This document shows, in pieces, positions 28,317-36,517 of a stretch of 64,000 nucleotides of DNA (within the stretch, counting starts at the first letter, position 1; each line of letters begins with the position of its first letter). The notes under the pieces were generated by a model, which was not told the DNA's origin, did no database searches, and saw nothing but the letters and a program-made list of their open reading frames with translations. Both the position numbers and the translations under genes were made by a program. The stretch comes from Stappia taiwanensis (GTDB lineage: Bacteria > Pseudomonadota > Alphaproteobacteria > Rhizobiales > Stappiaceae), in NCBI RefSeq assembly GCF_014635285.1, contig NZ_BMCR01000002.1, forward strand, positions 248,001 to 312,000, in the 5' to 3' direction.

Positions 28317-28763
28317 GACCGGCTCCTTGACTGCTAGGCAGATCCTGCCGATCATTTGGTTAACAACAGGTTAACGGTTAACCATCCAGTAAGGTTTCCC
28401 CTTGCCATACTGCGGAGTTCCGCCGCAACGGGTCTTGCAGTTTGCGTGAGGCAATGCGCGCGGCGGGCATTTTTTACCCACCCCTTTTCGGCGTTCCGGC
28501 TTTGAGGGAATCAGACAACCGGCTATGGAGAAGCGGAGCACAACCGGCCGATAGACGATTGGCCGGTGATCACACCGAAAGCATGCGGGGGCGATTTCGG
28601 GATCGGCTATGGTCGATAAGGCAATATCGCATTATCATGTCGACGTTTACACGATCCCCTTGCATGTGTGACAACCGCTGGAACAAACGCGCGGGCGCGA
28701 AGCAGCGCGAGACCAGCAAACCGTCGCAAGAGCGAGACAGTCGATGAGAAAAGGCCCAAGAGC
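28317..28763. promoter_or_regulatory. Divergent flgB / fliO intergenic region
   Basis: These 447 bases hold two CtrA-like sites near the flgB side (28360-28385). The remainder toward fliO shows no convincing gene and no good sigma-54 site. A short AT-rich stretch at 28610-28640 may hold the fliO promoter. Confidence 0.6.
28360..28385. promoter_or_regulatory. Tandem CtrA-type binding boxes upstream of flgB
   Basis: TTAACAACAGGTTAAC (28360-28375) is a perfect TTAA-N7-TTAAC CtrA full site. TTAACCAT (28378-28385) is the CtrA half-site form. They lie 44-70 nt upstream of the flgB start, a promoter-proximal position. Confidence 0.75.
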
Positions 28764-30494
28764 ATGAGGGATTGGCTGGTAGAGACCTTCAACATGGAGC
28801 CAGGCTGGGCGCAAGGCATTCAGTTCTTCATAGCCATCCTGATCGTCCTTGCCCTGATTTCCATGTTCGTATGGATTTTGCGCCGGGTGGCCGGCGGCCG
28901 GGTGGCCGGCGGACGCAGCCGGCAGCCGCGCGTTGCGGTGATGGATGCCGCCTCGCTCGATACCCGGCGCCGTCTGGTGCTGATCCGCCGCGACAATGTC
29001 GAGCACCTGCTCCTGGTCGGCGGTCCCAGCGATGTGGTCGTCGAGCGCAACATCGTGCGCGGCGTCCCGGTCAGCCAGAGCTATCCGCGCCAGCAGGCAG
29101 CGCCTGTCGCCGCACCGGTGGCCGCGGGCCTCGAAGCGGGCGCCGACCTTGTCGCGCCGCCCACGGTCGCCGAGCCGGCACCGGCACCGGCACCAGCCCC
29201 GCAGGAGCCCCAGGCGCCCCCCCGGGAGCAGCCTCGCCCCCGGCCCGCGCCGCAGAGCCGCCCGGCACAGCCCCAGGCACCTGTCCAGCAGCGCCCCCAG
29301 GCACCTCAGCCGCCGCAAGCCCCTCAACCGCCGCGCCCGGCAGCCCCGTCTGCCCCGCAGCGCGGTGAGCCCGCACCGGCCGCCCGTCGTCCGGAGCCCG
29401 CGCCCACCGCTCCGGTGGACGCTGCCGCATCGCAATCCTCGCCGCTGCGCCGCGCCGGCGCCTCGGTGGCCGCCGCGGGTGCCGCCGTTGCCGGTCTGGC
29501 GAAAAGCGCCACCGGACAGGCGCCTTCGACTTCGGCTGCCCCGTCGGCCCCGGCTCCGTCCGCAGGCACGCGCGCCGAGGCCCCCGCGCCCCGGCAGCCG
29601 GCACCTGCACGGCGAGAGCCGCAGCCGCCGGTTCGCCGCACCATCACCCCGCCGTCCTCCGGGCCCGCCGCCACCGCGCGGACAGCCTTCCCGCAGCTCG
29701 GCGAAGAGGATCGTGCCGCACGCAAGGACAGCACCGACCGCACGCCCGAGCCGCCCCCGGCACGCCCGGCGGCAAGCCTGGGACCTGTGGCAAGCGTGAA
29801 GCCGCCGGTTGGCGATACCGCTGCCGCTGCGGCCCCTGCCCCGGCGGTCAAGCCGGAAGCGCCGGCAAAGCCAGAGCCGGCGCCTAAGCCCGAGGTGTCG
29901 ATCAAGCCTGAAGCGCCCGCCGCCCCGGCGGCCCCGGAAGTTGCGGTGAAGCCGGTGTCCCCGGCAAAGCCTGAGGCAGCCCCCGCAGCGGTCAAGCCGG
30001 AAAGCCCCACCAAACCCGAGAGCCCGGCCAAGCCCGAGACTGCTCCGGCAGCGGTCAAGCCGGTCGAGCCTGAGAGCCCGGTCAAGCCGGACACCGCCGC
30101 CCCCGAGGCGCCCACGGCGGCCGAGCAGGAGCTGTCGCTTGAGGACGCGCTTCTCGGCGAGTTCACCCAGACGCGCAAGACCCCCGCCGCACCGGCGCCC
30201 TCGGCACCGGCAGCCGCAAGCGCGAGCGACAAACCGGTCGCCACCGCCACGGAGCCGGAGGCGGACAAGCCCGCCGCAAAGGCGCCGGTGGACGAGACGG
30301 CGGAGAAGAAGCCGGCGGCCAACCCCGCAGCCGATAACGCGGCTGCGGACAAGCCAGCCAAGGCGGCGGACACCAAGTCCGAGGCCAAGCCGGACGCACC
30401 GGCCAAATCCGACAATGGCGCGATCACCATCGACGCCATCGAGGAGGAAATGGCCAAGCTGCTCAGCGAGATCAGCGGACCGAAAGGCAAATGA
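28764..30494 (+). CDS. fliO: FliO-like flagellar export protein with very long Pro/Ala/Lys-rich tail
   Basis: The protein is 576 residues. The N-terminal 110 residues match FliO: a transmembrane helix (about 18-38, FFIAILIVLALISMFVWIL) and a small domain RRLVLIRRDNVEHLLLVGGP. FliO helps assemble FliP in the export gate, and fliP overlaps its stop codon by 4 nt. Nearly all of residues 125-560 is low-complexity: a Pro/Ala/Gln stretch, then many KPE/KPES/AKPE units (about 355-450). An amphipathic end (IDAIEEEMAKLLSEIS) closes it. Ordinary FliO proteins are 100-220 residues. The tail should be cytoplasmic if topology follows FliO. Confidence 0.85.
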   Translation: MRDWLVETFNMEPGWAQGIQFFIAILIVLALISMFVWILRRVAGGRVAGGRSRQPRVAVMDAASLDTRRRLVLIRRDNVEHLLLVGGPSDVVVERNIVRGVPVSQSYPRQQAAPVAAPVAAGLEAGADLVAPPTVAEPAPAPAPAPQEPQAPPREQPRPRPAPQSRPAQPQAPVQQRPQAPQPPQAPQPPRPAAPSAPQRGEPAPAARRPEPAPTAPVDAAASQSSPLRRAGASVAAAGAAVAGLAKSATGQAPSTSAAPSAPAPSAGTRAEAPAPRQPAPARREPQPPVRRTITPPSSGPAATARTAFPQLGEEDRAARKDSTDRTPEPPPARPAASLGPVASVKPPVGDTAAAAAPAPAVKPEAPAKPEPAPKPEVSIKPEAPAAPAAPEVAVKPVSPAKPEAAPAAVKPESPTKPESPAKPETAPAAVKPVEPESPVKPDTAAPEAPTAAEQELSLEDALLGEFTQTRKTPAAPAPSAPAAASASDKPVATATEPEADKPAAKAPVDETAEKKPAANPAADNAAADKPAKAADTKSEAKPDAPAKSDNGAITIDAIEEEMAKLLSEISGPKGK

Positions 30495-31258
30495 CGCCAC
30501 GCTTTCGCGGCGGTCCGCTAAGGCGCACCGCCGCGGTTGCCATGCTTTCCGCCACCGTCCTGACCGCCGCCCTGTCACCGGCGGCGGCGCAGGATATTTC
30601 CATCGGCTTCGGCGAAGGCACCACGCTCACCGAACGGGCGGTTCAGCTTGTCGCCCTGCTGACCATCCTCAGCCTGGCGCCGTCGATCATCGTCATGGTG
30701 ACCAGCTTCACCCGGATCGTGGTGGTGCTGTCGCTGCTGCGCTCGGCGATCGGCCTGCAAACCGCACCGCCGAACGCGGTGATGACCAGCCTGGCGCTGT
30801 TTCTCACCGCCTTCATCATGGCCCCGACCTTCGAAGCCGCCTATAACGAGGGGGTGCAGCCGCTGGTGGAGGGCTCCATCGAGCTGAACGAGGCGTTCGA
30901 CCGCGCCGCCATTCCCTTCCACAGCTTCATGCGTGCCAATGTGCGCGAGAAGGATGTGATGCTGTTCGTGGAGCTGTCGGGCCAGCCGGTGCCCGAACGG
31001 CCGGAAGACCTCAGCCTGCGCATTCTGGTGCCCGCCTTCATGATCAGCGAGTTGCGCCGGGCCTTTGAAATCGGCTTTCTGCTTTACCTGCCGTTCCTGA
31101 TCATCGACCTGGTGATCGCCTCGGTGCTCATGTCCATGGGCATGATGATGCTGCCGCCGGTGGTGATCTCGCTGCCGTTCAAGCTGATCTTCTTCGTGCT
31201 GGTGGATGGCTGGAACCTGATCGCCGGCAGCCTGGTGAAAAGTTTCGTCGGCGCCTGA
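30491..31258 (+). CDS. fliP: Flagellar export-gate protein FliP
   Basis: This 255-residue protein has a cleavable signal peptide (ending near AAAQ) and four membrane helices. Conserved blocks are LLTILSLAPSIIVMVTSFTR, then LRSAIGLQTAPPNAVM, the periplasmic loop FDRAAIPFHSFMRAN, and ILVPAFMISELRRAFEIGF. A GMMMLPPVVISLPFKLIFFV segment lies near the end. It overlaps fliO by 4 nt (ATGA) and converges with the large exported protein gene. Confidence 0.97.
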   Translation: MTPRFRGGPLRRTAAVAMLSATVLTAALSPAAAQDISIGFGEGTTLTERAVQLVALLTILSLAPSIIVMVTSFTRIVVVLSLLRSAIGLQTAPPNAVMTSLALFLTAFIMAPTFEAAYNEGVQPLVEGSIELNEAFDRAAIPFHSFMRANVREKDVMLFVELSGQPVPERPEDLSLRILVPAFMISELRRAFEIGFLLYLPFLIIDLVIASVLMSMGMMMLPPVVISLPFKLIFFVLVDGWNLIAGSLVKSFVGA

Positions 31259-31267
31259 GGCGCCGGC

Positions 31268-34200
31268 TCACCCTGCTGGCTTGCTCGCCACCTGTGTCGG
31301 CTCCAGATCATTGGGCACCGCTTGCCGCACCGCGCGCGCCGAAGGCGACACCTCGCCTGAGCCGGCAATCGGCACCTCGGCGTTCCGCGGCCTCAGATAC
31401 TTGCGCTGATATTCCGACAGGAAGATATCGAGGGAGTCGATCGCCTCCAGCCGGTCGACCACCGACATGAACTCCACGCCGCGATCGCCGGCCTGCCGGG
31501 TGACGATGTCAAAGGCATCCGCCTCCGGGCTGTCGCTCATCTTGGTGGCGAATTTCGACTTCAGCCGACTGAGGCTGAAGGCATCGTCCGCAAGGGAATA
31601 GGCAATCGCCGCCTTGAGAATATCCGCCCGTTCCTGGTCGGCCAGCGGGATCGGATCGGACCAGCGCCCGCCGACGATGCCTTCCAGTTGCTCGCCCGCC
31701 TCACGCCAGCTATGGGCGGCCCACAAGGTGTCCGCCCTGAGCCGCTCCACATCCTCACCGCGCATGTTGCGCACGATCTCCAGCGCCAGATCCGGACGCC
31801 CGCTTTCGGTCAGCGCCCGCGCCTCCACCATGTTGCGCTGGCGCTCCAACTCCCGGGGAAGCTTGGCCTGCCGGGTCTGGCTGAGAACGCGAAGGGCTTC
31901 CTCCGGCTTGCGGTCCATCAGATAGACCACACCCAGATCGGCGGCGATCTGCGCCCGGGCCGCCCCCTTCAGCCGGTGGTCGACCTGATGCTTCAGGAGT
32001 TCCGCCGCCTGGTCCAGGAGGTCCATCGCCACCAGACGGTTGGCGAGCCGCCGCACCATCTCATCCCCGCGCCGGCCAATCGGCATCATTTCGCGGAAAT
32101 CGTAGAACAGCGCCAGCGCCTTGACCGGCGGCATCGCATCGGCGCCGCCGTCCAGGAAAAGCTCGGCGAAGACCGCCCCCATTTCGTCCTGTAGCAGGCG
32201 TGCGGTCTCCGCATCGCTGTTTGCCTGCAGCGCCGAAGTCATCGCCTCGAACGCCTGACGGTAATTCCCGGCCTGAACCCGAAGCTGAGCAAGAAAGCGC
32301 AGCGCCTTCAACTCGATCTCGTCACCGCGCCATGAGGTCGCCAACCCGGCAAGACGGTTGGCCGCCTCCTCGGTCGCGATGTCTCCGTCCCGGTGCCGGA
32401 TCCGCAGCGCGCGATAGGTCGCCTCCGCCGCCAGCGGTCGTTCGTCGGAGCGGGCAACGATGTCGAAGGCGGTCAGCGCCTCGCGCGACCGGCCCGAGGC
32501 ATCGGCGATCCGGCCGCGCAGAATGTCGTAGCGCCCGGCCTGCGCGTTGCTCACCTGGCTCGGGTCGATCTCCGCCAGCACGGCGGCGGCCCGACCGAAA
32601 TCGTTGATCTCGACAAGGCTCTCGGCGGCGGCGAGATTGAATTCGGTCTGCACCAGCAATGGATAGTTGCCGATCACCGCCTGCCCGCGCGGCTGAGCCC
32701 CCTTCGCCCCGGTCCAGTCGCGAAGGCGCGTCAGATTGATCGTCTTCCAGACCGCCGCGTCGGCGTTGTTTTCCAGCCCCGGGCGCTCCAGATAGGCTTG
32801 CGCCTCCTTCGGGCGCACCGCCAGCGACTGCGCCGCCCCCATCAACAGATTGAAGCTCGGGTCCCGGACCAATGCCGGATCTTCATCGGCGGCAAGCCGC
32901 ATCAGGCCAAGCGCCTCGTGCGCGAACCCATGCGCCAGATAAAAGCGCGACAGGTCCATGCGCGGCCCCAGCCGGTCCTCCGGAGGCGTATTCGCGCTGC
33001 GAAACTCCAGCGCCTTGATCTTGTCGAGAAAGTCCTCGGTCGTGCTGGTCATCAGGTTGCCGAGGTCGATCTGTCCCGGAACAGCCGGATCGGCGACCGC
33101 CTTCAACACGCGCGAGCCGTCGTTCAACTGACCGTTGGAGATCGACAGGCCGCGAGGGCGCTCCACCATCACCGCATCGCCGTCGATCTTCACGTCGAGA
33201 TCGTCGGTCCGCGGCAGGATGGCAACCCCATGGGCCGACATCAGCGCATCGAACTCGGCGAAGTGCTGCGGCTTCAGCAAGCCTCGCGCGGGCCCGAAGC
33301 CGGTGACCACCGACACCGTGTCGCCGACGAAGGGGTCCTCGATCTCCCGCAGGTTTCGGGGGTCATGGAACGGCACCCGGATCACGGTCCCGCCATCGCC
33401 GCGCACGTTCCGTTCCAGCGACAAGGGCCGGGACGGCTCCAGGATCGTATTGCCGATGGTCATCACCCAGGCGCTGCCATCGACACCGACAGTCGCCAGC
33501 GCGTTCTCGCCAAGGTCGACGCGAATGACCTGCCAATCGGGCATCTCGGTCACCTCGACCGCGTCGACCATATCGTCCAGCACCGAGCGCATTCCGCGCA
33601 CATCGATCGGATCTGCGGTGTCGAGCACCATCCACAGGCTGCGGTGACGGCGAAAGACGGCGGAGGACACCGGCTCGGCGAAGGGAAAGACCACACGGAC
33701 GATATCGCCGATGCGCCGGGCCTCGGCCGTGACCAGCCGGCGCGCCTCGTCCTCATACCCCGCGGGCGGCGCTTCCGGCGACAGGGCAACCGCATCGGCG
33801 ATCCCTTTCGCATCCGGCGTGACCCGGGTCAGGTCGATCGCCTCCGGCAATTCGACCAGCCCGCCGCGGGAGGATGGCGCTTCCGCCTTCGTCTCCGGCC
33901 GCTCGGTAGCCTCTGTCTGTGCGGGGGTCTGCGGTGCGGGCACCGAACCTTCGGCCTTTGCAGCCGGGGGCGCAGCCGCTGCGGCCGGTTCAGCCGCCTC
34001 TTCCAGCTCCGCCGCGTCCGGCACGGGCGCGGCAGATGTCTCCGCGGCCGGTGCCGGATCGGCAGTCGCCTCGGCGGCGGCTGGCCTGGCGGCCGGCAAC
34101 GGTGCACCGGTCACCCTCTCGCGCGGGGCCGGCGACACCTTGGGCATCTCCTCCTCCGGGGCCGGCTCGGCCTCGGCGCGCGCAGCCACCGCTTCCTTCG

Positions 34201-35152
34201 CCTCCGGATCGGCCGGCGCCAGAACCAACTCGCGCGCCTTCGCGGGTGTCTCCTCGTCCGCGCTCAGCGCTTCATCAATCGCCGCGTTGACCGGATCCAC
34301 CTCCATCGAGCGCGGGGTCACGTCGACGATGTAACTGTCCTCCTCGCGAAACGCGCGAATGTCCACGTCCGGCTCGATCCGCAGCAGGAACTTCAGCTTG
34401 CCCTCATCGGTAAAGGCGGTGGCATCGACGACCCCCGGCGGCAGATGCGCGCGCAACTGCCCGAGATCCAGGTCAACCGGATGATTGAACGTCACCTTGA
34501 CCAGATCGCCTTCCCGGACAAAGGCGGAATCGAAGGCAAGGTTCCATTCGAAGGCGAGCCGGGTGAAGGTGGGATGCGTGCCGATGCGCAGATCCACCCT
34601 CGGCTCGACCTGCCCGCGCAGACGGCCCTGCTCCAACGCCCGCGCCCGGCGGATGGCCGCCTCGGCGCGCCGCGCCAGTTCCCGAACCACATCGTCGGGC
34701 AATCCCGGCGGCATGCCCTGCCAGTTCGACGGCAACAGGTCGATGAACAGCTTCTCACCTGCCTCCATCGTGTTGATACGATGATCGCCGGTCAGGGCGA
34801 AGCGCAGGGCCGACCCATCCGGGTCGCGGCGCGCGATGGAGATGAACCCCGGCAGCTTGACCGGCACATGATCGACGGAGGTGCGCACCTCGTCGCGAAA
34901 CCGGATGCGCAACACTCCGTTGGCGACCAGCGCGTCATATTCGGGCAGCAGCGTGCGATCCTGGAAGGTCAGCACCAGACGGCCATACCCGTCCTGCTGC
35001 GCCGCGCGGACATCCGCGCGCAAGGGCTCGGCATGCGCCGGCGCGGCCCCAGCAAGCCCCCCGGCCAGTACGATCAGGGCCGGCAGCACTGCCCGCACCA
35101 CCCAACGGGCGGCGGACCTGACTGTCCATGCACTCCGGCCCTTGTCCGTCAC
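31268..35152 (-). CDS. Large exported AMIN-like/TPR-like protein in flagellar cluster
   Basis: The protein is 1294 residues. A long signal peptide (about 1-42, ending APAHA) is followed by beta-rich segments resembling AMIN domains (GYGRLVLTFQDRTLLPEY, FTRLAFEWNLAFDSAF, LKFLLRIEPDVDIRAF). A Pro/Ala/Glu-rich linker spans about 300-430, and another AMIN-like region (GDIVRVVFPFAEPVSSAVF, SLWMVLDTADPIDVRG) follows. About 600 residues of helical, TPR/SEL1-like repeats (about 690-1250) complete it. AMIN domains often bind peptidoglycan or secretins. It lies downstream of fliL-fliM-DUF6468-motE on the same strand (109-nt gap from motE), so it is probably a periplasmic flagellar-assembly or motor protein. 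No named family is recognised; the function is inferred from place only. Confidence 0.8.
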   Translation of the reverse strand: MTDKGRSAWTVRSAARWVVRAVLPALIVLAGGLAGAAPAHAEPLRADVRAAQQDGYGRLVLTFQDRTLLPEYDALVANGVLRIRFRDEVRTSVDHVPVKLPGFISIARRDPDGSALRFALTGDHRINTMEAGEKLFIDLLPSNWQGMPPGLPDDVVRELARRAEAAIRRARALEQGRLRGQVEPRVDLRIGTHPTFTRLAFEWNLAFDSAFVREGDLVKVTFNHPVDLDLGQLRAHLPPGVVDATAFTDEGKLKFLLRIEPDVDIRAFREEDSYIVDVTPRSMEVDPVNAAIDEALSADEETPAKARELVLAPADPEAKEAVAARAEAEPAPEEEMPKVSPAPRERVTGAPLPAARPAAAEATADPAPAAETSAAPVPDAAELEEAAEPAAAAAPPAAKAEGSVPAPQTPAQTEATERPETKAEAPSSRGGLVELPEAIDLTRVTPDAKGIADAVALSPEAPPAGYEDEARRLVTAEARRIGDIVRVVFPFAEPVSSAVFRRHRSLWMVLDTADPIDVRGMRSVLDDMVDAVEVTEMPDWQVIRVDLGENALATVGVDGSAWVMTIGNTILEPSRPLSLERNVRGDGGTVIRVPFHDPRNLREIEDPFVGDTVSVVTGFGPARGLLKPQHFAEFDALMSAHGVAILPRTDDLDVKIDGDAVMVERPRGLSISNGQLNDGSRVLKAVADPAVPGQIDLGNLMTSTTEDFLDKIKALEFRSANTPPEDRLGPRMDLSRFYLAHGFAHEALGLMRLAADEDPALVRDPSFNLLMGAAQSLAVRPKEAQAYLERPGLENNADAAVWKTINLTRLRDWTGAKGAQPRGQAVIGNYPLLVQTEFNLAAAESLVEINDFGRAAAVLAEIDPSQVSNAQAGRYDILRGRIADASGRSREALTAFDIVARSDERPLAAEATYRALRIRHRDGDIATEEAANRLAGLATSWRGDEIELKALRFLAQLRVQAGNYRQAFEAMTSALQANSDAETARLLQDEMGAVFAELFLDGGADAMPPVKALALFYDFREMMPIGRRGDEMVRRLANRLVAMDLLDQAAELLKHQVDHRLKGAARAQIAADLGVVYLMDRKPEEALRVLSQTRQAKLPRELERQRNMVEARALTESGRPDLALEIVRNMRGEDVERLRADTLWAAHSWREAGEQLEGIVGGRWSDPIPLADQERADILKAAIAYSLADDAFSLSRLKSKFATKMSDSPEADAFDIVTRQAGDRGVEFMSVVDRLEAIDSLDIFLSEYQRKYLRPRNAEVPIAGSGEVSPSARAVRQAVPNDLEPTQVASKPAG

Positions 35153-35261
35153 CAGGCTTCCCCATCGCTCGACATTCGAGCGCTCAGTTTACGCATGGCG
35201 ACTTAACGCCACCTTTCACGCATCGGGGCAAGCCCCACCGGGCCAACAGCCCGTTTGCCGG

Positions 35262-36035
35262 TCAGTTTCCCCGAATTTTCGGAAGTTCGGCCGGAACCGT
35301 TTCCACGGTGGCCATGGCCGCTTCACCGCCCTTGACCAGCGCAACGGTCAACCGCTCACTGGCCTCCGGAGACATGCGCGCCATCACGTCGGCCATCTTG
35401 CGCGGCTTCATCTGCTTGGCGACCTGCAAGAGGATATCCAGGTCCAGCCGGTTGAAAATGCGCGCCGCGTCCTTGGCCTTCATGGATTCATACATGATAA
35501 CCAGATCGCGCAGTTCCTCGTTGCGCTTTTCTTCCCGCTCTTCCTGCAGCGACTTGATGCTGGCTTCCAGCGCCTTCAGGTCCTCGACCTTCTTCTGCAA
35601 CCGTGCCTCGCTCGCCTTGAGAATTTCCTGCCTCAGGTCGAACTGCTTCTCCCGCTTGTCGAGTTCGCGGCGGCGACCGCTCAGGGACTCCAGCACCTTG
35701 CGCTCGGCAATCGAACCGCCCAGTTCCAGGCTTCCGGCCGGCAGACCGCCCCCTGGCGGCAGTGCCGTCTCCCCGGGCGTCGCGGCGGTGGCGGCCGCGC
35801 CATCGGCCTGGGGGCCACCGGCACCGGGCGCGCCCGCGCCCGTCGCTGTGGTCTCCGAAGACGTTCCTGCGCCCTCCCCCGCAGACCCGCCCGCCGCCGA
35901 AGCGGACTGCGCCACGGCCACCGACACCGGCGACGGCGCGTCCTGGCCGTCGTTCAGCGCGAAGCCGATCAGCTTGAGCAGGAACAGCGCGCTCGCGGCA
36001 ATGACGAGCGTGGGGATCAGACGCAGGCTTGTCAC
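35262..36035 (-). CDS. motE: MotE-family flagellar motor protein
   Basis: This is a 257-residue protein. An N-terminal membrane helix (LIPTLVIAASALFLLKLIGF) precedes an Ala/Gly-rich linker (35-105) and a long coiled coil (ERKVLESLSGRRRELDKRE through KNEELRD-like helices). The C-terminal MgtE-N/FliG-like helical domain reads AARIFNRLDLDILLQVAKQM and MARMSPEASERLTVAL. This is the layout of MotE, the periplasmic chaperone of MotC in rhizobia. It overlaps the DUF6468 gene by 4 nt. Confidence 0.88.
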   Translation of the reverse strand: MTSLRLIPTLVIAASALFLLKLIGFALNDGQDAPSPVSVAVAQSASAAGGSAGEGAGTSSETTATGAGAPGAGGPQADGAAATAATPGETALPPGGGLPAGSLELGGSIAERKVLESLSGRRRELDKREKQFDLRQEILKASEARLQKKVEDLKALEASIKSLQEEREEKRNEELRDLVIMYESMKAKDAARIFNRLDLDILLQVAKQMKPRKMADVMARMSPEASERLTVALVKGGEAAMATVETVPAELPKIRGN

Positions 36036-36517
36036 GCAGCTTGCTCCGCCGCGCGCTTGCGGAAGTGCTCAAGCCGGGCGCTCGCCTCGATGGCGGCAGA
36101 GCGAATGTCGCTGGCCCGGATCGGGGCGGCGGGCGCCGGCTCGTGCGGCGCCGGCGCGGCTGCGGGCTGGGCTGCCTGCGCCGCCGGCTTCGCCGCTTCG
36201 GCAATCTGGGTGATGCGCTCCAGCACGGTGTTGCCCTCGCCGATCTGATCGGACAGCTCCCGGGACAGACGCTCGGCCTCCACCAGGCGCTCGCCCAGCG
36301 TCCGGTCCGCCTCGCCGGCGGTCGCCTTCAGACCCAGGATCGCCCGTTCGGCGATCTCCGAAGCGGTGATCAACTCGGAAATGGTGGCGCGCAGGCTTTC
36401 CTCGTCGGCGCGCAACCGCTTCAGCCGGTTGTTGAGGACGACGCAATAGCCAATGGTCACCAAGAGCAGAATGGCGACGAGGCTTTCGATGATCAGTCCA
36501 ACGGGCAGCGTGCTCAT
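36032..36517 (-). CDS. DUF6468-type flagellar-cluster membrane protein
   Basis: This 161-residue protein has one N-terminal membrane helix (GLIIESLVAILLLVTIGYCV). A coiled-coil region follows (LKRLRADEESLRATISELI; ERLVEAERLSRELSDQIG). A Pro/Ala linker and a short basic helix (ASARLEHFRKRAAEQ) end it. It matches the small protein found between fliM and motE in many alphaproteobacteria. It overlaps fliM and motE by 4 nt each, so stoichiometric expression is likely. Its role in the motor is not established. Confidence 0.8.
   Translation of the reverse strand: MSTLPVGLIIESLVAILLLVTIGYCVVLNNRLKRLRADEESLRATISELITASEIAERAILGLKATAGEADRTLGERLVEAERLSRELSDQIGEGNTVLERITQIAEAAKPAAQAAQPAAAPAPHEPAPAAPIRASDIRSAAIEASARLEHFRKRAAEQAA

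Noticed and set aside
29800-30120. CRISPR-like or tandem-repeat array
   Set aside because: The repeats are coding KPE/KPES units in fliO, uneven in length and without spacers.
28647-30578. 643-codon minus-strand frame across fliO
   Set aside because: It is a shadow of the repetitive Pro/Ala/Lys codons in fliO; it consists of Arg/Gly/Leu repeats.
32393-35206. 937-codon plus-strand open frame across the AMIN/TPR gene
   Set aside because: Composition is Arg/Gly/His/Gln repeats without domains; the minus-strand frame has a signal peptide and recognisable structure.
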